A stretch of 64,000 nt of DNA from Jannaschia pagri (GTDB taxonomy: Bacteria > Pseudomonadota > Alphaproteobacteria > Rhodobacterales > Rhodobacteraceae): assembly GCF_019655435.1 (NCBI RefSeq), contig NZ_BPFH01000004.1, positions 372,001 through 436,000 of the forward strand. The letters are read 5' to 3'. Under the pieces are notes generated by a model that saw only the letters and a list, made by a program, of their open reading frames with translations, did no database searches and was not told where the DNA came from. Positions 1 through 8,972 of the stretch are shown piece by piece. Within the stretch, counting starts at the first letter, position 1. Each line of letters starts with the position of its first letter. The position numbers and the translations under genes are program-made.

Positions 1-613
1 CCTGGACGGTTTTCCCATCTGCGACGAGTTCAAGAACTTCACGTTGGCGCGGGGTCAAGCGGTGTCCGTGGGTGCCATAGGGCAGGGACAGAATCGTCAG
101 ATGGGTTACGTGATTGATCAGCTCAATTTCGGCACCGTGTTTTTCCCAGACGGCGTCAACCTCGTCCTGGGTCATGTTGCTCGCGGCCAGGCCAATGCCA
201 TGACCCGACCGCGCAGACGTGCGCGGAAAACTGATCCCATAGCCCGCGACCACGCCCTGGGTTCTGTTGAATTCACAGACGCGCATTTCAGCCGGTGTCA
301 GCCGCCCTTGGATGTAGTCTTCTGTGATCTCACGCCAGCTTCGGCTGCCCGTATGATTCATCGCCCAGCGAACCATCGGTGCGTCCCGGAACAAACCACC
401 ATCGAGGTAGACGTCGTTGAACGCTTTCGGATAGGTGGACAGGATCAATGCGTCCCGCATATCACCCATGCCACGGTCCGTCCGAAAGCGCGTAGCGGCA
501 TACAGAATATAGTCAAACCCGTAGCTTGCCATACGATCTTGATGCATGGGCCAAAGGTCTTCGAGCGTTGTAATCTGCGTGACGGTCAGCAGATAGCCCT
601 GAATGTCCGACAT
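1..613 (-). CDS. LuxR-family autoinducer-binding transcriptional regulator, 3' end cut off by the window edge
   Basis: The frame opens at ATG 613 and runs 204 codons off the left edge without a stop, so the C-terminus is missing. Residues 1-170 look like the autoinducer-binding fold (for example FRDAPMVRWAMN and GVVAGYGISFP). At about residue 187 the LuxR-type helix-turn-helix begins with LTPRQREVLELVADG. The order is that of acyl-homoserine-lactone receptors that bind DNA when loaded with signal. I cannot place every ligand-contacting residue, so the ligand is inferred from family only. No synthase gene is visible here; the far side lies outside the window. The gene is divergent from choXWV across a 386-base gap. 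The start is preceded by a GGGGAC ribosome-binding site. Confidence 0.88.
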   Translation of the reverse strand, partial: MSDIQGYLLTVTQITTLEDLWPMHQDRMASYGFDYILYAATRFRTDRGMGDMRDALILSTYPKAFNDVYLDGGLFRDAPMVRWAMNHTGSRSWREITEDYIQGRLTPAEMRVCEFNRTQGVVAGYGISFPRTSARSGHGIGLAASNMTQDEVDAVWEKHGAEIELINHVTHLTILSLPYGTHGHRLTPRQREVLELVADGKTVQ

Positions 614-999
614 GCTAAGTCCCCGCGATGACCATGCTTTTGCGTCAGAAGTCTTGTATGGTTGCAATGTGAAAAGCGACAGTAGTCATCCAGTCAGCGT
701 TAGTAATTTTACATAACTATGATTATACAGCTTTCCTTTAGGTGTATCCGGTATCAAAGACCGCAACGTAAAACTCAGAAGATTGCTTCAAAGGACGTGA
801 GACCTTGTCGAAGCGCTTCGCATGGAAAACGCCTGCGGACGTCTTCCACGACAAAGATCACGAAAGACCTGGGTCAATGCCTCCCGCAGGCAGGTCTGCG
901 TTCCCGGTAACAATGTTTCTGATCGGGCGCTGTCACCTTGCACGTCGGGTCGTGATGACGTCTACATAGCGCAAAAGATGACCCGGGGAGACCGACCCA
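614..999. other. Intergenic region between divergent luxR-type gene and choX
   Basis: No convincing gene is present. The left part (about 650-760) is AT-rich and is the likely promoter area of the LuxR-type gene. The right part carries a dyad at 865-897 and leads to choX, whose ATG at 1000 follows a GGGGAGA ribosome-binding site. Short frames here have no family resemblance or codon bias. Confidence 0.6.
865..897. repeat. Dyad-symmetric element upstream of choX
   Basis: AGACCTG (865-871) is the reverse complement of CAGGTCT (891-897), and a nested TGCCT/AGGCA pair (878-882, 888-892) can form an alternative shorter stem. It lies about 100 bases before choX. It could be an operator or an mRNA leader hairpin; nothing in the sequence decides between these. 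Confidence 0.4.
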
Positions 1000-1920
1000 A
1001 TGCTAAGACTCACCACAGCCGCATCCGCGCTCGCACTGACCGCATCCATGGCTCAGGCAGCCTGCGAGGATGTCGTGTTCTCGGACGTCGGCTGGACCGA
1101 TATTACGGCGACGACGGCCACCGCGACGGTTGTCCTCGAAGCGCTCGGCTACGATGTAGACGTGAAGGTGTTGTCGGTCCCGGTCACTTATACCTCAATG
1201 GCATCCGGTGATGTGGATGTCTTCTTGGGCAACTGGATGCCCACGATGGAGGGCGATATCGCGCCCTATCGCGAGGCCGGAACGGTCGACACCGTCGTCG
1301 CCAACCTGGAGGGCGCGAAATACACGCTGGCCGTGAACTCGGCAGCCGCGGCCCTGGGCATCGCCTCCTTTGGCGACATCCAGGCCCATGCCGATGCGCT
1401 GGACGGCAAGATCTATGGGATTGAGCCTGGCAACGACGGCAATCGCTTGATCCAGTCGATGATCGACGCAGACGCCTTCGGCTTGTCTGATTTTGAGGTC
1501 GTTGAGTCTTCGGAACAAGGCATGTTGGCCCAGGTGGAGCGGTTGACCCGCCGTGAGCAGCCGATCGTCTTCTTGGGATGGGAACCCCATCCGATGAACG
1601 CCAACTTCGACCTGACCTACCTGGAAGGTGGGGACGAGTTCTTTGGGCCGAACCTTGGCGGTGCCACGGTCTATACGAACACCCGGTCGGGGTACGTGGA
1701 CGCCTGCCCCAATGTTGGTAAGCTGTTGACCAATATGACATTCTCCCTTTCGATGGAGAATGAGATCATGGGGTCGATCTTGAACGACGGCGAAGACCCG
1801 GAGGAGGCCGCCAAAGCCTGGCTGACGGCCAATATGGGCGTTCTTGACGGCTGGCTTGACGGAGTCACCACGGTCGGCGGGGACGACGGTAAGGCCGCTG
1901 TGACCGCAGCGCTCCAGTAA
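1000..1920 (+). CDS. choX: Choline ABC transporter substrate-binding protein
   Basis: Periplasmic receptor (306 aa) that captures choline for the ChoWV transporter. A Sec signal peptide ends at AQA (residues 18-20). The aromatic residues expected to cage the quaternary ammonium group are all present: Trp32, Trp79, Tyr108 and Trp194. Their spacing equals that of the Trp43/Trp90/Tyr119/Trp205 box I recall for Sinorhizobium meliloti ChoX, each shifted by 11. That favours choline over proline betaine or glycine betaine. It is the first gene of the choXWV set, with choW starting 31 bases after the stop. No choline oxidation genes (betAB) are in the window, so whether choline is used as carbon source or osmoprotectant precursor cannot be told here. 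Confidence 0.92.
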   Translation: MLRLTTAASALALTASMAQAACEDVVFSDVGWTDITATTATATVVLEALGYDVDVKVLSVPVTYTSMASGDVDVFLGNWMPTMEGDIAPYREAGTVDTVVANLEGAKYTLAVNSAAAALGIASFGDIQAHADALDGKIYGIEPGNDGNRLIQSMIDADAFGLSDFEVVESSEQGMLAQVERLTRREQPIVFLGWEPHPMNANFDLTYLEGGDEFFGPNLGGATVYTNTRSGYVDACPNVGKLLTNMTFSLSMENEIMGSILNDGEDPEEAAKAWLTANMGVLDGWLDGVTTVGGDDGKAAVTAALQ

Positions 1921-1951
1921 CCAGCATGGCACCCCATCGTCGGGACTGCGC

Positions 1952-2791
1952 ATGCTAGATTGGCTAACCGAGAATAAGATCCCCGTCGGCAAAGCGGCCG
2001 CCGGGGTCTTTGATTGGCTTCAGGACAACTTCTTTTGGGCGTTTGACGCACTGTCTATCGCCCTAGAGACCATGATCGACGGTATTCTCTGGGTTCTCCA
2101 GACCCCTCACCCGCTGATCGTTGTGGCGGTCTTTGTGGCCATGACCTGGGCACTCCGGCGGAATTGGAAGACCTGCCTTTTCATCGCATTGGGGTTTTTG
2201 TTCATTCTGAACCAGGGCTATTGGGAGGAGACGACTGAGAGTCTGACCCTGGTTCTGTCAGCCTGCGTTGTCTGCATGGCGGTGGGCGTTCCAATTGGGA
2301 TTGCTGCGGCCCATCGGCCTCGGCTTTATGCGACGATCCGGCCTGTGCTTGATCTGATGCAGACCCTGCCCACCTTCGTCTATCTCATTCCGGCGATTGT
2401 CTTTTTCGGGATTGGTATGGTGCCTGGCCTGATCGCCACGGTGATCTTTGTGCTGCCAGCGCCCATTCGACTGACTTACCTTGGCGTGTCCTCCACGCCC
2501 CTGCCTCTGCTAGAGGCCGCGCGCGCCTTTGGCGCAACGGGCCGTCAAGTCCTGTGGAAGGTCGAACTGCCCTACGCCCTGCCCCAGATCATGGTTGGTC
2601 TGACGCAAACGATCATGCTGTCGCTGTCCATGGTCGTGATCGCCGCGCTTGTGGGCGCGGATGGGCTCGGAGTGCCCGTCGTCCGCGCGCTCAATCAGGT
2701 GAACACGTCCCTTGGCTTTGAGAGCGGCTTCGTCATCGTTGTGGTGGCCATTATGTTGGACCGCATGCTTGGACGGGGGGATGCGAAATGA
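1952..2791 (+). CDS. choW: Choline ABC transporter permease
   Basis: Inner-membrane permease (279 aa) of the ProW/OpuAB type. Hydrophobic helices alternate from about residue 50 to the end, and the binding-protein-dependent transport signature lies around residues 185-215 (ARAFGATGRQVLWKVELPYA), where the permease contacts the ATPase. It probably assembles as a dimer with ChoV. Its stop overlaps the choV start by four bases (ATGA at 2788-2791), which points to translational coupling. Length and order (receptor, permease, ATPase) match the choXWV operons of other alphaproteobacteria. Confidence 0.9.
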   Translation: MLDWLTENKIPVGKAAAGVFDWLQDNFFWAFDALSIALETMIDGILWVLQTPHPLIVVAVFVAMTWALRRNWKTCLFIALGFLFILNQGYWEETTESLTLVLSACVVCMAVGVPIGIAAAHRPRLYATIRPVLDLMQTLPTFVYLIPAIVFFGIGMVPGLIATVIFVLPAPIRLTYLGVSSTPLPLLEAARAFGATGRQVLWKVELPYALPQIMVGLTQTIMLSLSMVVIAALVGADGLGVPVVRALNQVNTSLGFESGFVIVVVAIMLDRMLGRGDAK

Positions 2792-3831
2792 CGGCTGTTC
2801 GGTTTGATAACGTCTCCATCGTCTTTGGGGAAAAGCCGGGCATCGCCCTGCCCTTGATGGACGCGGGGCAAGACCGGGCAGAGATACAGCAGGCGACCGG
2901 TCAGGTTCTGGGTGTTCACAACTGCAGCCTCGATGTGGCCGAGGGTGAGATCCTGGTGCTGATGGGGTTGTCCGGATCGGGCAAATCCACGCTCCTGCGG
3001 GCCGTGAACGGATTGAACCCGGTCGTGCGCGGTGGCGTGACCATCCGTGATCGCGACTGGTCTGCCACCCTGCCCGGCTGTTCCGAAGCGGATCTGCGCC
3101 GGGTGCGGCGCGAATGTGTGTCGATGGTGTTCCAGCAGTTCGGCCTGCTCCCCTGGCGAACGGTGCGGGACAATGTGGGGCTGGGCCTAGAGCTTGCGGG
3201 CATGGGCAAGGCCGACATCAGACGGCAGGTGGAGGAGCAGCTCGCCCTGGTCAGCCTGTCCGATTGGAGTGATCGCAAGGTTGGTGAGCTGTCGGGCGGC
3301 ATGCAACAGCGGGTGGGATTGGCCCGTGCCTTCGTGACGAACGCGCCAATCCTTTTGATGGATGAGCCGTTCTCGGCCCTCGACCCGTTGATCCGAGCCC
3401 GTTTGCAGGATGAGTTGCTGGACCTTCAAAAACAGCTAAAGCGGACCATCATCTTCGTCAGCCATGACTTGGATGAGGCCTTCAAGCTGGGCAACCGCAT
3501 CGCGATTATGGAGGGCGGGCGCATCGTCCAATGCGGCACGCCGCAACAGATCATTGCACAGCCCGCCAACGACTATGTGGCCGACTTCGTTGCCCATATG
3601 AACCCGCTCAGCGTTCTAACCGCTGTCGATGTCATGGTCCCCGACACAGACGGGCCAGCTGACGCACCGTCCGTGCCGGACGATACGCCTTTGGCAACCG
3701 TTATGGAAACGATGTTGGACGGGCCGGACCAGGTAATGGTTGAACGCGACGGCGCGCCTGTCGGACGCATCCGCAAAGATGATGTGCTGCGCGGTTTGCT
3801 GGACCCCCAAGGCACCGGCGCTCCGACTTAG
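2788..3831 (+). CDS. choV: Choline ABC transporter ATP-binding protein
   Basis: ATPase (347 aa) that powers choline uptake. Walker A is GLSGSGKST (about residues 60-68), the signature motif is LSGGMQQRVGLARA, and Walker B ends in LLMDEPFSALDP. An N-terminal extension of about 45 residues before Walker A (FGEKPGIALPLMDAGQ) is typical of the ProV/ChoV group. The C-terminus has only one short CBS-like segment (about residues 300-340), less than the paired CBS domains of classical ProV. The stop codon overlaps the phoB stop on the opposite strand by four bases, leaving no room for separate terminators. Confidence 0.9.
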   Translation: MTAVRFDNVSIVFGEKPGIALPLMDAGQDRAEIQQATGQVLGVHNCSLDVAEGEILVLMGLSGSGKSTLLRAVNGLNPVVRGGVTIRDRDWSATLPGCSEADLRRVRRECVSMVFQQFGLLPWRTVRDNVGLGLELAGMGKADIRRQVEEQLALVSLSDWSDRKVGELSGGMQQRVGLARAFVTNAPILLMDEPFSALDPLIRARLQDELLDLQKQLKRTIIFVSHDLDEAFKLGNRIAIMEGGRIVQCGTPQQIIAQPANDYVADFVAHMNPLSVLTAVDVMVPDTDGPADAPSVPDDTPLATVMETMLDGPDQVMVERDGAPVGRIRKDDVLRGLLDPQGTGAPT

Positions 3832-4517
3832 CCGAGCGCGTAGCCTGTCCCGCGAACCGTCCGGATCGGATCGTTTGTATTGCTTTCGGTACGGAGTGCC
3901 TTGCGCAGGCGGCCCACATGAACATCGACCGTCCGGCTATCCACGTAAATGTCCCGCCCCCACACGCGGTCCAAAAGCTGGTCACGGGACCAGACACGTC
4001 CGGGCCGCTCCATAAAGGTGGTCAACAGACGAAACTCTGTTGGACCCAAGTGCAATTCCGCCCCGTCGCGAAAGACACGGTGTTCCTCGGTGTTCACGGA
4101 AATATCGTCAAACTCTAGCACCTCACCAACCGAGGCTGGGCGCACACGGCGCAACTGGGTTCTGATCCGCGCCATCAGTTCCACGACCGAGTACGGCTTG
4201 ACCACATAGTCGTCGGCCCCGGTCTCCAACCCTCGCACGCGGTCGACCTCTTCGGATCGCGCAGAGATCATGATGACCGGGATCATGCGCGTTTCGGGTC
4301 TGGATTTCAGACGGCGACATACCTCAATGCCCGAGACTTCGGGCAGCATCCAATCCAATAGAACCAAATCAGGCGAATCCTCGAGGGCCATCTCCAAAGC
4401 CGCGTCGCCCGACGTGGCTTGGGTGACGATGTACCCCTCGGCCTCCAGGTTATAGACGAGGACCTCACGTTGGGGCGCCTCGTCTTCGACCACCAGGACG
4501 GATGGTTGCGTGCCCAT
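3828..4517 (-). CDS. phoB: Phosphate regulon response regulator
   Basis: OmpR/PhoB-type DNA-binding response regulator (229 aa). The receiver domain (about 1-125) has the acidic pocket VVEDE and the phosphorylatable Asp55 in LVLLDWMLPE; the winged-helix effector domain fills the rest, ending GTGYALG. Phosphorylated by PhoR, it would bind Pho boxes such as the one before pstS. It is the last gene of phoR-pstSCAB-phoU-phoB and starts four bases after phoU. Its terminus overlaps choV. Confidence 0.95.
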   Translation of the reverse strand: MGTQPSVLVVEDEAPQREVLVYNLEAEGYIVTQATSGDAALEMALEDSPDLVLLDWMLPEVSGIEVCRRLKSRPETRMIPVIMISARSEEVDRVRGLETGADDYVVKPYSVVELMARIRTQLRRVRPASVGEVLEFDDISVNTEEHRVFRDGAELHLGPTEFRLLTTFMERPGRVWSRDQLLDRVWGRDIYVDSRTVDVHVGRLRKALRTESNTNDPIRTVRGTGYALG

Positions 4518-4520
4518 GGG

Positions 4521-5240
4521 TCAGACCCCTGCTCCGCTCGACGCGGAGCTCGTGGTGTCCGCCTTGGCGCGATCCTCATCCGGCAGTTCGCCCGAGACGA
4601 GATAGATCACTTGCTCCGCGATGCCGGTCACTAGATCGCCCATGCGCTCGATATTTTTTGCCATGAAATGCAAGTGCATACAGGCCGTGATGCTGCGCGG
4701 GTCTTCCATCATATGGGTCAGGTACTCGCGGAAGAGACCATTATACATCTGGTCCACTTCCTCGTCCCGCGCACGCACGTCTGCCGCCAATTCGGCGTCG
4801 CGCTGGATGTAGGCATCGAGCGCGTCCTTGAGCATCAGTTGCACGGCCTTAGACATACGACGCAATGACGCCGTGCCGCCATCAACGGGATGCAAATCCA
4901 AAAGGATTTCAGAGCGTTTCGCCATGTTTTTCGAGTAGTCGCCGATCCGTTCCAGGGCCGCCGAGATGCGAAACACCGTGAGCACCGTCCGCAGGTCCGA
5001 CGCAATCGGCTGCCGCAGGGCAATGACCCGCGCCGCCTCTTGGTTCACCTGAAGCTCCATCTCGTCAATCTGCTTGTCGCCCGCGCGAACCTTAGCCGCC
5101 AGTTCCGCGTCACCTTCCACAAGCGCCTGGGTCGCCTTGTTGATGGCATCTTCAACCTGGCCGCCCATTTTCATGATCATGGCTTGGATGGCTTCCAGGT
5201 CTCTGTCAAAAGCCTGGGAAATGTGTGGGTTAGAAGCCAT
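4521..5240 (-). CDS. phoU: Phosphate signalling complex protein PhoU
   Basis: Cytosolic regulator (239 aa) linking the PstSCAB transporter to PhoR; when phosphate is plentiful it helps keep PhoR from activating PhoB. The sequence is almost entirely helical and made of two PhoU repeats. In each, a run of acidic residues (for example SAALERIGDYSKNMAKRSE and MAKNIERMGDLVTGIAEQ) carries the metal-binding E/DxxxD pattern. It sits between pstB and phoB with gaps of three bases on each side, so one transcript is likely. Confidence 0.95.
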   Translation of the reverse strand: MASNPHISQAFDRDLEAIQAMIMKMGGQVEDAINKATQALVEGDAELAAKVRAGDKQIDEMELQVNQEAARVIALRQPIASDLRTVLTVFRISAALERIGDYSKNMAKRSEILLDLHPVDGGTASLRRMSKAVQLMLKDALDAYIQRDAELAADVRARDEEVDQMYNGLFREYLTHMMEDPRSITACMHLHFMAKNIERMGDLVTGIAEQVIYLVSGELPDEDRAKADTTSSASSGAGV

Positions 5241-5243
5241 TGC

Positions 5244-6041
5244 TTATCCAATCCGACCGGTGATGTAATTCTCGGTCCGTTCGTCCTTAGGGTTGGTGAA
5301 AATGTCGCCCGTGTCACCGTACTCGACCATCTCGCCGAGGTGGAAATAGGCCGTCTTCTGGCTGACGCGACTTGCTTGGGACATGGAGTGGGTCACGATC
5401 ACGACGCTATAGTTGGCTCGCAATTCGTGGATCAGGTTCTCCACCTGATCCGTCGCGATGGGGTCCAGAGCAGAGCACGGCTCATCCATCAAAAGCACCT
5501 CGGGCGAGGTGGCGACAGCGCGCGCGATACACAACCGCTGCTGCTGACCCCCCGACAAACCAGTGCCGGGGGCGGTCAAACGGTCTTTGACCTCGTCCCA
5601 AAGGGCCGCACGCCGCAACGCACTCTCAACGATCCCATCCAGATCGGCCTTATCCTTGGCCAACCCGTGGATGCGAGGCCCATAGGCCACATTGTCGTAA
5701 ATGGATTTGGGGAACGGGTTCGGCTTTTGAAAGACCATTCCGACCTTGGCGCGCAGTTGGACGGGGTCCACGCGCTTGTCATAGATATCTTCGCCGTCGA
5801 TCAGAATGTCGCCTTCGACCCGCGCGACGCTGATGGTATCGTTCATCCGATTGATACACCGCAGAAACGTCGACTTGCCACAGCCTGACGGTCCAATGAA
5901 GGCCGTGACTGTCTTGTCCGCGATATCCACATCAACGTTCTTGATGGCGTGGGTGTCACCGTAATAGACCTGCACGCCCTTGGCGCGGATCTTGGTCCCA
6001 TTGTTGTCCACGGCTCTCTCCGTCAGTCGCATGTCGTTCAT
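5244..6041 (-). CDS. pstB: Phosphate ABC transporter ATP-binding protein
   Basis: ATPase of the high-affinity phosphate importer (265 aa). It has Walker [10 protein letters not shown], the PstB signature [18 protein letters not shown], Walker [14 protein letters not shown] and the switch histidine in VIVTHSMSQ. The short N-terminal tail before the ATPase fold and the end [13 protein letters not shown] are typical of PstB. The ATG at 6041 follows AAGGGGGCC, and pstA ends ten bases upstream. Confidence 0.96.
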   Translation of the reverse strand: MNDMRLTERAVDNNGTKIRAKGVQVYYGDTHAIKNVDVDIADKTVTAFIGPSGCGKSTFLRCINRMNDTISVARVEGDILIDGEDIYDKRVDPVQLRAKVGMVFQKPNPFPKSIYDNVAYGPRIHGLAKDKADLDGIVESALRRAALWDEVKDRLTAPGTGLSGGQQQRLCIARAVATSPEVLLMDEPCSALDPIATDQVENLIHELRANYSVVIVTHSMSQASRVSQKTAYFHLGEMVEYGDTGDIFTNPKDERTENYITGRIG

Positions 6042-6051
6042 GTCGGCCCCC

Positions 6052-7404
6052 TTACCAGCGGCGCTCGAACCGGCGGCGCAGGAAGATCGCCGTCAGGTTC
6101 ATGATGAGAAGAAACACCAACAGCACGATGATCGCACCAGACGCCCGCTCAACGAAAGCGGGATCAGACCGTTGGGTGAAGTTATAGACCTGAACGGGCA
6201 AGGCCGTGGCCGGGTCGAACAAACCACCGTCCCAAGGGGCCTCGGGGTATTCCCGCACGAAGGCGACCATCCCGATGAGCAGCAGGGGCGCGGTTTCGCC
6301 CAGGGCTTGGGCCAAGCCGATGATCGTTCCGGTCAAGATGCCAGGCATGGCGAGCGGCAAGACGTGGTGGAACACCGACTGCATCTTGGACGCGCCAATC
6401 CCCAGGGCCGCATCACGGATCGACGGTGGAACGGATTTAAGCGAGGCGCGCGTGGCAATGATGATTGTGGGCAAGGTCATCAGGGTCAGCACCAGCCCGC
6501 CGACGATGGGTGCCGATTGGGGCAGACCCGCGAAGTTGATAAAGATGGCCAAGCCGAGGATCCCGAACACGATGGATGGGACGGCCGCTAAGTTCGAGAT
6601 ATTCACCTCGATCAAATCGGTGATGCGGTTTTGCGGCGCGAATTCCTCTAGATAGATGGAGGCGGCGACACCGATGGGCAGCGCCAAGCACAGCACCACC
6701 AGCATCATGTAGAGGCTGCCCAGGATGGCGACGCCCAGACCCGCAGCCTCGGGCCGTGTCGTGGAGGCATCCGGCGCCGTGATGAACCGCCAGTTGAACC
6801 CCGTGCGCAGCAAATCGGCGGCCTTGAGGTCCTCGGCCAGGCGCAGTTGCGCGGGCGAGATGTTCTTGTCCAACTCAGCCGTCTCATAGGTCACGCGTCC
6901 CTTAAAGAACCCGTCAATTCGGCCTGATGCCAGCACCTCAACAGGGATGGTCTGTCCGACCACGTCAGGGTTCGCCAGAACAAAGCTACGAAGCTGTGCC
7001 ACACTCTCGTCCGAGATGAGGTCAGCGACATCGCGGGCGCCCAAATCGGTCTCAATGCCAGCGCCTTCGATGGTCCCGATCAACCCGTCGCGCAGCAGCG
7101 GCGCATAGCCGAACGTCGTGACCTTCCCCATGTCCGCAGGATCGCGATTGCCTTCGGGGTCCAACCGGTCCGCGTCCAGGGTCACACTGATTTCAATTGT
7201 CGTCTGACGAAATGCGGACAGCCCTGCGGTCAGGATCGACGTCAGCAGCAGCACCAGCATCAGGATGCCCGTACAAACGGCCACCAAACCATACATGCGG
7301 AAGCGCTTTTCGCGCGCGTTTCGCTTGGCGGTGTGGTCATCGGACGCCATGAGGGAGCCCATGCCGGACCCGCGGCGTGGCGTTTCGGCGGTCGCATCGG
7401 TCAT
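6052..7404 (-). CDS. pstA: Phosphate ABC transporter permease PstA, long form
   Basis: Inner-membrane permease (450 aa), about 150 residues longer than the E. coli protein. After a cytosolic tail and a first helix (about 37-60) comes a large non-membrane stretch (about 61-215), probably periplasmic, that corresponds to the DUF3333-type extension seen in alphaproteobacterial PstA. The permease domain follows, with the ATPase-contacting segment [20 protein letters not shown]. It overlaps the pstC stop by four bases (ATGA, 7401-7404), so the two permeases are coupled. The role of the extension is not visible from sequence. Confidence 0.94.
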   Translation of the reverse strand: MTDATAETPRRGSGMGSLMASDDHTAKRNAREKRFRMYGLVAVCTGILMLVLLLTSILTAGLSAFRQTTIEISVTLDADRLDPEGNRDPADMGKVTTFGYAPLLRDGLIGTIEGAGIETDLGARDVADLISDESVAQLRSFVLANPDVVGQTIPVEVLASGRIDGFFKGRVTYETAELDKNISPAQLRLAEDLKAADLLRTGFNWRFITAPDASTTRPEAAGLGVAILGSLYMMLVVLCLALPIGVAASIYLEEFAPQNRITDLIEVNISNLAAVPSIVFGILGLAIFINFAGLPQSAPIVGGLVLTLMTLPTIIIATRASLKSVPPSIRDAALGIGASKMQSVFHHVLPLAMPGILTGTIIGLAQALGETAPLLLIGMVAFVREYPEAPWDGGLFDPATALPVQVYNFTQRSDPAFVERASGAIIVLLVFLLIMNLTAIFLRRRFERRW

Positions 7405-8870
7405 TCGTACTGCTCCCGGTATTTGCGAACGATATACAAGGCGAGGACGTTCAGCCCCAGCGTGATGACAAACAGGGTGAGGCCCAGGGCAAAGGCCACC
7501 AGGGTCTCGGGCGAGGAGAAGTCCGTATCGCCCGTGAGCTGGCTGACGATCTTTACGGTGACGGTCGTCATGGCCTCAAAGGGGTTCGCGTCGATCCGGG
7601 CCGCAGCCCCTGCCCCCAAGACCACGATCATGGTTTCACCTATGGCGCGCGAAGCCGCCAAGAGGATCGCGCCGACGATGCCAGGCAGGGCCGCCGGAAT
7701 GATAACCTGGCGGATCGTTTCAGACTGCGTCGCACCCAGCCCGTAGGAGCCGTCGCGCATGGCTTGCGGCACTGCGTTGATAATGTCGTCGGACAGCGAG
7801 GACACGAAGGGGATCAACATGATCCCCATCACCAATCCCGCTGTCATAACGGACGATGCGGAGGTGCCGAGGCCCAACGGAGACGCAATCGCATCGCGGA
7901 GCAGCGGCCCCACCGTGATCAGCGCAAACAGGCCGTAAACGATGGTCGGGATACCTGCGAGGACTTCCAACAATGGCTTGGCGAAGCCGCGGAACTTCTT
8001 GCCCGCATACTCCGACAGATAAATCGCCGAAAACAGCCCAATCGGAACCGCCACAAGCAGGGCGATGAGCGAGATGTAGAGCGTTCCCCAGAGGAGCGGC
8101 AGAATACCCAGCTCAGACGATCCACCTCGGCCCGAAAAGCTGGGGTCCCAGGTCGTCGAAAAGAAGAACTCCAACGCCGGATATTGCCGGAAGAAGTTCA
8201 TTGTCTCAAACAGCATCGACAATACGATGCCCAGCGTCGTGAGGATCGCGATGGTCGAGGCGCCGATCAGGATCACCATAATCGCTGCTTCGACGGAGTT
8301 GCGGGCGCGGAAGTCCTTGTCGGTCTTCGCATACATCAGTCCGAAGCCACCAATCGCCAGCAGCAGCACGACCACGTTCATCGCGAGGTCGGCACGCCCC
8401 TCTAGGACGCGGTAGCGTTGGGCGGCCGTCAGCGTCGTGCGGTCAACCTCCGTTCCCACGGCGACGCCGACCTCGGCCAGACGCTGGCGCACGTCCGTGA
8501 ATTCGCTGCGCATGTCCCCGGCCCGCTCGGCGGTGATTGTCCCTTGCTCAACGGCTAGGTCCAGGCCCCGGGCAACCCGGCGCACGTCGGCTAGGATAAG
8601 GCTCAGATCGCCCTGGGTTTCATAGGCGTCCTCCGGGACTGTGGCGGCGACGCGGCTTTCGATGAGGATCGGTTGGAGAACCATCCAAGCGGCCAGTACC
8701 AGGAGCGCGGGTGCAGCGACAAACAGCGCGACATTGGCGCCGTAATAGCCCGGCAGGGAGTGCAGCAAGCGCGAGTCCCCACCAGCGGAGGCAAGCGCCT
8801 TCTTCCGCCCCAGCACAATTCCCGCGCCAGCGAGGATCGCGATGATCGCGAGCATCCAAATCACAGGCAT
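7401..8870 (-). CDS. pstC: Phosphate ABC transporter permease PstC, long form
   Basis: Permease partner of PstA (489 aa, against about 320 in E. coli). Extra N-terminal helices (about 1-20 and 45-70) flank a polar segment (about 75-165) with coiled-coil-like spacing; the permease domain fills residues about 195-489. Its ATPase contact is DGSYGLGATQSETIRQVIIP. Both permeases being enlarged by soluble segments suggests these may face each other, which is inference. A hairpin in the pstS-pstC gap may lower pstC output relative to pstS. Confidence 0.94.
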   Translation of the reverse strand: MPVIWMLAIIAILAGAGIVLGRKKALASAGGDSRLLHSLPGYYGANVALFVAAPALLVLAAWMVLQPILIESRVAATVPEDAYETQGDLSLILADVRRVARGLDLAVEQGTITAERAGDMRSEFTDVRQRLAEVGVAVGTEVDRTTLTAAQRYRVLEGRADLAMNVVVLLLAIGGFGLMYAKTDKDFRARNSVEAAIMVILIGASTIAILTTLGIVLSMLFETMNFFRQYPALEFFFSTTWDPSFSGRGGSSELGILPLLWGTLYISLIALLVAVPIGLFSAIYLSEYAGKKFRGFAKPLLEVLAGIPTIVYGLFALITVGPLLRDAIASPLGLGTSASSVMTAGLVMGIMLIPFVSSLSDDIINAVPQAMRDGSYGLGATQSETIRQVIIPAALPGIVGAILLAASRAIGETMIVVLGAGAAARIDANPFEAMTTVTVKIVSQLTGDTDFSSPETLVAFALGLTLFVITLGLNVLALYIVRKYREQYE

Positions 8871-8907
8871 CGGTGGTCTCCGCGTAAGTGTCTTTGCGTC
8901 TCATGGC

Positions 8908-8934
8908 ACAGCGGGACCAAACTGGCCCCGCTGT
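8908..8934 (-). other. Intercistronic stem-loop between pstS and pstC
   Basis: ACAGCGGG (8908-8915) and CCCGCTGT (8927-8934) form a perfect eight-base stem with an 11-base loop in the 102-base gap between pstS and pstC. On the transcribed strand no U-run follows, so it is not a classical terminator. Such hairpins between a binding-protein gene and its permease often protect the upstream mRNA from 3' exonucleases. Confidence 0.55.
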
Positions 8935-8972
8935 CATTTCTATGGAGTGTCGGCCAAGGCGACCGACCTCAC

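Noticed and set aside
1195-1992. A minus-strand frame opposite choX
   Set aside because: Shadow of choX; the plus-strand protein has a signal peptide and the complete aromatic cage.
4890-5888. A 332-codon plus-strand frame opposite phoU and pstB
   Set aside because: Fully covered by two certain genes on the other strand; no motifs and no ribosome-binding site.
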